The position numbers and the translations under genes were made by a program. Positions 60,024 to 64,000 of a stretch of DNA of 64,000 bases are shown here, one piece after another. This DNA comes from Sphingobium sp. AP49 (lineage in GTDB: Bacteria > Pseudomonadota > Alphaproteobacteria > Sphingomonadales > Sphingomonadaceae). The stretch covers positions 689,501-753,500 of the forward strand of contig NZ_CP124576.1 in the NCBI RefSeq assembly GCF_000281715.2, in the 5' to 3' direction. The stretch's first letter is position 1; each line of letters starts with the position of its first letter. The notes under the pieces were generated by a model. It was given only the letters and a program-made list of their open reading frames with translations, was not told the origin of the DNA and ran no database searches.

Positions 60024-62837
60024 TCAGAAGAACAGCTTGCGGAAGCTGACCGACACGGTACGGCCGAGCGGGTCCAGATAGCCCGGCTGGTAGCGGATCG
60101 GCGTTTGCCCGGTCGCATCGGTCACGTCACGGCGGGTGTTGAGGATATTGTCGATGCCGATCGACACCCGCGCTCCGCGCAGGAAGGGATGGGCCTTCAC
60201 CAGGCTAGGCATCTGGCCGAGATTGGCGAACAGGCGCAGGTTCGCGGTGGCCAGGCTGCCGAAATCGAGCCGGGAATTGCTGCCCAGCGCCCCATCGACA
60301 TGGGTGCCGCTTTCCCAATCGACGCTGAAGCGCGCCCCCAGGCCATTGTTCACATAACCGATCCGTCCTTCCAGTTCGTGGCGCGGCTGGCCGCCCGAAT
60401 TGCCGACGGCATCGCCGTTCAGTAGGTCGAGTTCGGGGACGCCCGGCGCGATCAGGATGCTCTCGGTGATGTGCCAGGTATGATAGAGACTGAAAGTCAG
60501 GCGCCCGCCGCCCTGGCCGCCGCCGGGACCGCGGAAGCCGCCGCCGGGGCCGCCAGGCCCTCCGAAGCCACCGCCACCAGGGCCGCGGGCTCCGTCGCCA
60601 CCCTGCCCGCTTGGGCCGTCGGTGTTGCGCTGGCCGCCTTCGCCGCCCTGGCCGGGCGGCGGGCCGCCCGCCCTATTACCTTCGGAGCCACCTTGCGGTC
60701 CGCGATTGCCGAAAGCTGCGCGCAGGTCCTGCAATTCCTTTGGCCGGTCCTCCGGCTTGGCGCCGGCCGCGCGCCACGCCTCGATCACCTTCTGAATGTG
60801 CGATTTGAGCGTGAAGGAAATGTCGAAGCCCCAGCGTAGCTGTTCGCTTTGCGAGCGCTGATAATTGATCGGCCGGCCGTCGACGATCAGCAGCTGCCCA
60901 TCCTCGTCGCGCACGAAACGCTGGGGGAAGGCCGCCTCGATCGCCGGGGTCGGCGTCGGGAAGGCAGAGATGGGGTTGCTGGTCCGGCTGTTAAGATAGG
61001 TGGCTGTCAGCGTCAGGTTCGGCTTCTCGAACGGCTTGATCGTCGCACCGATACGGAACTGGTCGCGGGTGCTGGACCGCAGGTCGGGATTACCGCCCGA
61101 CAACTGGGTCACGAATACGGTCTGGCCTGTCGCATAATCGAAGGTCGACACGTTGGGGGTGGAAATCACCGGGTCGTTGATCTGCGATCCGGTGGGGGCC
61201 GCCTTGTCCTGATTGGCCGATACCAGCAACTGTACCGCCGGGATCGGTTGCCAGCGCAGGCCATAGCCCAGGGTCGAGAGCGTGCCGAAGTCCGACAGAT
61301 GCTGCGCGGCCGCATTCACATTGGCGCTGATATCGCCGACGGCACCGAGCACGCCCTTGGACCGGCTGGTCAGCGGTATGTTCAGGCTGGCCTGTCCGCT
61401 TTCGATCTGGCGGTCATAATTGGACCCGGTCTCGATCCCCGACCGGCTGGATGAACTTTCAAAATCATTGGCCGAGGCCCCGACCCGGATCGAGGTCATG
61501 ACCTTGCCCGCCGGCAGCTCGAACAGCGCGCCGCTCAGCAACAGGTCGCCGCCGATTGCGCGCGACTGCGCCCGTGCCCGATCGGTCAGGCGCGATTGCA
61601 GCAGATCGGCGGTGAAATCGCCATAGGGATTGACCGCCGGATTGCCGGCATCCAGCGCCGACTGGATCGCGACCGGATTGACGCCGCGATCGGTGCGGGT
61701 GCGGGTGTCGGAAATATCGCCATTACCGGTGAAGGACCATTGCCAGCTGCCGTTCAGCCGGCCGTTCAGCGTCAGCCCGACATGACCGGTGGTGCCGCGA
61801 ATCTTCTGCCCCAGCGCGCCGGCCTGTTCGAGATAGCGATAGAGGCGGACATCATCGCCAAAGGGGGAAAAGGGGCTGCCGGCCGCCAGCGTGAGTGGCA
61901 CCGCCGACAGACCCTGGAGCGAATCATTGTCGGACAGTTCGAGCCGGCCATTGAGCGTCGCCGATACGCCGCCCAACGCGCGCGCGAGGGTCGCATTGGC
62001 GGAGAAATTCTCGGTCGCCGGGCTTAGCGTCCGATATTTGCTGAGGTTGCTGATGCTGGTCTGGTTGGCGCCGGCAACAAAGTCGGTGAGGCTGGGCGTG
62101 CCGCTGGCGGCACCAGCCGGTACGGTGGCGACGGTCACGGTCTGGCCGGCGGCGGCCGACAGGGCCGGGTCGATCTCCGCCCCGCGATCGGGCGCGGTGA
62201 TGTTGCCACCCAGCGAATAGGGCAGGCTGGGGGCAGCGGCGTTAATGCCGCGTTCGTTCTCCAGCAGATTGTCGGCGCGACTATATTTGACGTTCAGGGT
62301 GAAGCGATTGTCGCCCCGGATGCGCAGCACGCCAACTTCACCTTGCCCATTTTCGCGGCCGCCATCGGTGGTGGTGCCGGCGCGCAGGTCCAGCGTCTCG
62401 GCGCGGAAGCGCTGGCGCAGGACGATGTTCACCACCTTTTGCGTGGGGGCATAGCCATAGGATAGCGCGACCTGCTCGGGCAGGATGTCGACCCGCGCCA
62501 CCGCTTCGGACGGCAGATCGGAAATTTCCGAGAAGCTGGAAATGCGCTTGCCGTTCAACAGGATGACCGGTGTGCCATTGGTCTGCGGCGACAATTCGGT
62601 GATCATTTCCGAAATCGACGTCACGCCCAGTGCGCGGACATCGGCCGGCGACAATTGTTGTTCGGGCTTGATGTCGCCGATGACCGCGCCGCGCTGCGGC
62701 TGGCCGGTGACAATGATCTCCTCGCCTTCATCCACCTGGGCCGGCGGCCCCTTATTCTCGGTCTCTTGCGCCATCAGCGCACCGGGCGCTGCCCCCAGCA
62801 TCAATGAAATCAGCAGCAGCGACGTCGTCTGGCGCAC
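60024..62837 (-). CDS. TonB-dependent receptor with glycine-rich insert
   Basis: A 937-residue outer-membrane receptor. A GTG start and signal peptide (MRQTTSLLLISLMLGAAPGA) precede an acidic TonB-box-like region (EGEEIIVTGQ). The plug domain follows, with ITELSPQTNGTPVILLNGKR and SSFSEISDLPSEAVARVDIL. The barrel has LGRTVSVSFRKLFF at its C-terminus, ending in Phe. Residues about 708-776 are an inserted low-complexity segment rich in Gly, Pro, Gln and Arg, placed in what should be a long extracellular loop. The substrate is unknown. No partner genes for transport lie next to it. Confidence 0.9.
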   Translation of the reverse strand: MRQTTSLLLISLMLGAAPGALMAQETENKGPPAQVDEGEEIIVTGQPQRGAVIGDIKPEQQLSPADVRALGVTSISEMITELSPQTNGTPVILLNGKRISSFSEISDLPSEAVARVDILPEQVALSYGYAPTQKVVNIVLRQRFRAETLDLRAGTTTDGGRENGQGEVGVLRIRGDNRFTLNVKYSRADNLLENERGINAAAPSLPYSLGGNITAPDRGAEIDPALSAAAGQTVTVATVPAGAASGTPSLTDFVAGANQTSISNLSKYRTLSPATENFSANATLARALGGVSATLNGRLELSDNDSLQGLSAVPLTLAAGSPFSPFGDDVRLYRYLEQAGALGQKIRGTTGHVGLTLNGRLNGSWQWSFTGNGDISDTRTRTDRGVNPVAIQSALDAGNPAVNPYGDFTADLLQSRLTDRARAQSRAIGGDLLLSGALFELPAGKVMTSIRVGASANDFESSSSRSGIETGSNYDRQIESGQASLNIPLTSRSKGVLGAVGDISANVNAAAQHLSDFGTLSTLGYGLRWQPIPAVQLLVSANQDKAAPTGSQINDPVISTPNVSTFDYATGQTVFVTQLSGGNPDLRSSTRDQFRIGATIKPFEKPNLTLTATYLNSRTSNPISAFPTPTPAIEAAFPQRFVRDEDGQLLIVDGRPINYQRSQSEQLRWGFDISFTLKSHIQKVIEAWRAAGAKPEDRPKELQDLRAAFGNRGPQGGSEGNRAGGPPPGQGGEGGQRNTDGPSGQGGDGARGPGGGGFGGPGGPGGGFRGPGGGQGGGRLTFSLYHTWHITESILIAPGVPELDLLNGDAVGNSGGQPRHELEGRIGYVNNGLGARFSVDWESGTHVDGALGSNSRLDFGSLATANLRLFANLGQMPSLVKAHPFLRGARVSIGIDNILNTRRDVTDATGQTPIRYQPGYLDPLGRTVSVSFRKLFF

Positions 62838-63061
62838 GCGATATTACCCCTAAATTGAACCCTGACAGGATCTCGTTTAGGCGGCACTTGTCGCAAAATT
62901 CTGGCAAGGCCAAGACAGATTTGTCGCAAAGTGTAACGGTGCGTCACATGGTGCAACAAATATGATTTCGGGGTGTGATCGACCTCACTTGCGGTCCCGC
63001 GTCAGTCGGGCATAGACGGGCTTTCGCGGCCGCGTCTGACGGCCGGACGAAGGGGGATTAT

Positions 63062-64000
63062 ATGCGCCATTCCATCATCCTGCTGCCCTTGCTGTGCCTG
63101 GCTGCGCCGGTCGCCGCGCAGCAGCCCGACGATCTCAATCGCGTCATCGACGAAGGGCTGAACCACAGCCAGGTGATGCAGATCGCCCAGCATCTGACCG
63201 ACGATATCGGTGGGCGCATGACCAACTCGCCGCAGATGCGGCAAGCGGAAACCTGGACCGCCGACCAGTTCCGCCAATGGGGCCTGTCCAATGTCCGCAA
63301 GCAGGGCTTCCGCTTCGGTCGCGGCTGGTGGATCGCCGGCTCATCGGTGAAGATGGTGAGCCCCCGCCCGATCCAATTGACCGCCATCCCCATCGCCTGG
63401 ACGCCGCCGACCAATGGTGTGCTGAGCGCGCCGATCATCGTTGCGCCGATGAAGAAGGAGCGCGATTTCGACGCCTGGCGCGGCAAGCTCGCCGGCAAAA
63501 TCGTGCTGGTGTCACTGCCCGGCACGGGCGACGAACCGGGCGAGGCCGCCTTCCAGCGGTTGAAGGGCGAGGATATCGAGAAGCTCGACAGGTTCGAGCA
63601 GCCCAAGAATGATCCGGCGTCGCTGGAGCGGCTGATGAAGCGGCTGGGCTTCCTCCGCAAGCTGGAGGCCTTCCTGAAGGCCGAGGGGGCGGTCGGCTGG
63701 GCACGGCAATCCTATCGCGACGGCAAGCTGCTGCATGGTGAGGGCTATGATTTCGGCGTCAACGATACGTCCGCGCTGCCCGGCGTCGAGATCGCGGCGG
63801 AGGATTATCGCCGTCTCGCTCGCCTCGCCAAGACCGGCCCGGCGCCGGTGCTGGAAATCAACAGCGACGTTCGTTTCGATGACAGCGACGTCAACGCCTA
63901 CAACATCTTGGCCGATATCCCCGGCAGTGATCCCAAGGCCGGCTATGTCATGGCCGGCGCACATCTCGACAGCTGGGTCGCGGGCGATGGCGCGGCGGAC
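63062..64000 (+). CDS. M28-family metallopeptidase, N-terminal part (runs off the window)
   Basis: The first 313 residues are present. A signal peptide (MRHSIILLPLLCLAAPVAAQ) is followed by a short helical prodomain (DDLNRVIDEGLNHSQVMQIA) and a PA-like domain (about 105-240, LAGKIVLVSLPG). The beginning of the peptidase domain reads YVMAGAHLDSWVAGDGAAD, with the zinc ligand His and Asp of M28 enzymes. Family members are aminopeptidases or carboxypeptidases in the periplasm. GGGGG precedes the ATG. The C-terminus lies beyond the window. Confidence 0.87.
   Translation, partial: MRHSIILLPLLCLAAPVAAQQPDDLNRVIDEGLNHSQVMQIAQHLTDDIGGRMTNSPQMRQAETWTADQFRQWGLSNVRKQGFRFGRGWWIAGSSVKMVSPRPIQLTAIPIAWTPPTNGVLSAPIIVAPMKKERDFDAWRGKLAGKIVLVSLPGTGDEPGEAAFQRLKGEDIEKLDRFEQPKNDPASLERLMKRLGFLRKLEAFLKAEGAVGWARQSYRDGKLLHGEGYDFGVNDTSALPGVEIAAEDYRRLARLAKTGPAPVLEINSDVRFDDSDVNAYNILADIPGSDPKAGYVMAGAHLDSWVAGDGAAD

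Overview
The window is a high-GC, gene-dense alphaproteobacterial chromosome segment, most likely from the Sphingomonadaceae and probably Sphingobium. The reasons are the dapA-smpB-DUF2062-cckA-recA gene order, a CckA-type hybrid kinase, an imuA-imuB-dnaE2 mutasome, LexA boxes of the alphaproteobacterial form (GTTC-N7-GTTC and GAAC-N7-GAAC), a large TonB-dependent receptor, and a B3 metallo-beta-lactamase with a glutamate in the zinc site, a variant I recall from Sphingobium. The genus call is inference; no rRNA is present.

Layout. 1-2.6 kb: the first codons of a reductase, a metallo-beta-lactamase divergent from an AmpR-like LysR regulator, and greB. 2.6-11 kb: slt, dapA, smpB, a DUF2062 membrane protein, the hybrid kinase cckA, a lone receiver protein and recA with an SOS box. 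11-18.7 kb: a transglutaminase-like protein, an ICL/PEP-mutase-family enzyme and the SOS-controlled imuA-imuB-dnaE2 operon. 18.7-27.4 kb: a small lipoprotein, a DJ-1/PfpI protein, and tamA-tamB with a downstream periplasmic protein. 27.4-29.4 kb: recJ and tRNA-Glu(UUC).

29.6-37.1 kb holds a complete type II-C CRISPR-Cas locus. It has a 40-repeat, 39-spacer array, then cas2, cas1 and a 1,110-residue cas9 on the opposite strand, and a tracrRNA gene beyond the cas9 start. Array and tracrRNA both read rightward (+) and the cas operon reads leftward. The tracrRNA anti-repeat pairs perfectly with repeat positions 11-25, and the tracrRNA ends in a strong intrinsic terminator. Every repeat ends in a -10-like TATGAT with a -35-like TGGACC 16 bases upstream, so each spacer probably has its own promoter. 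The oldest repeat has decayed only in the half that pairs with tracrRNA and keeps its promoter half intact. A long hairpin lies one base from the youngest repeat.

37.2-64 kb: a two-hairpin palindromic element, outer-membrane phospholipase A, a cyclophilin, small membrane proteins including a 27-residue ORF and a PspC-domain protein, a dienelactone hydrolase, peroxiredoxin, recF, two tandem CHAP-domain proteins, a serine protease, cyclopropane fatty acid synthase, a molybdopterin oxidoreductase with its cytochrome b partner, an outer-membrane beta-barrel protein, rlmN, dnaN, a GGDEF-EAL-PilZ protein, a receiver protein, a TonB-dependent receptor with a glycine-rich insert, and the start of an M28 peptidase. 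Replication and repair functions (recA, imuA-imuB-dnaE2, recJ, recF, dnaN) and envelope functions (slt, tamAB, pldA, OMP, CHAP, TonB receptor) dominate the housekeeping part.
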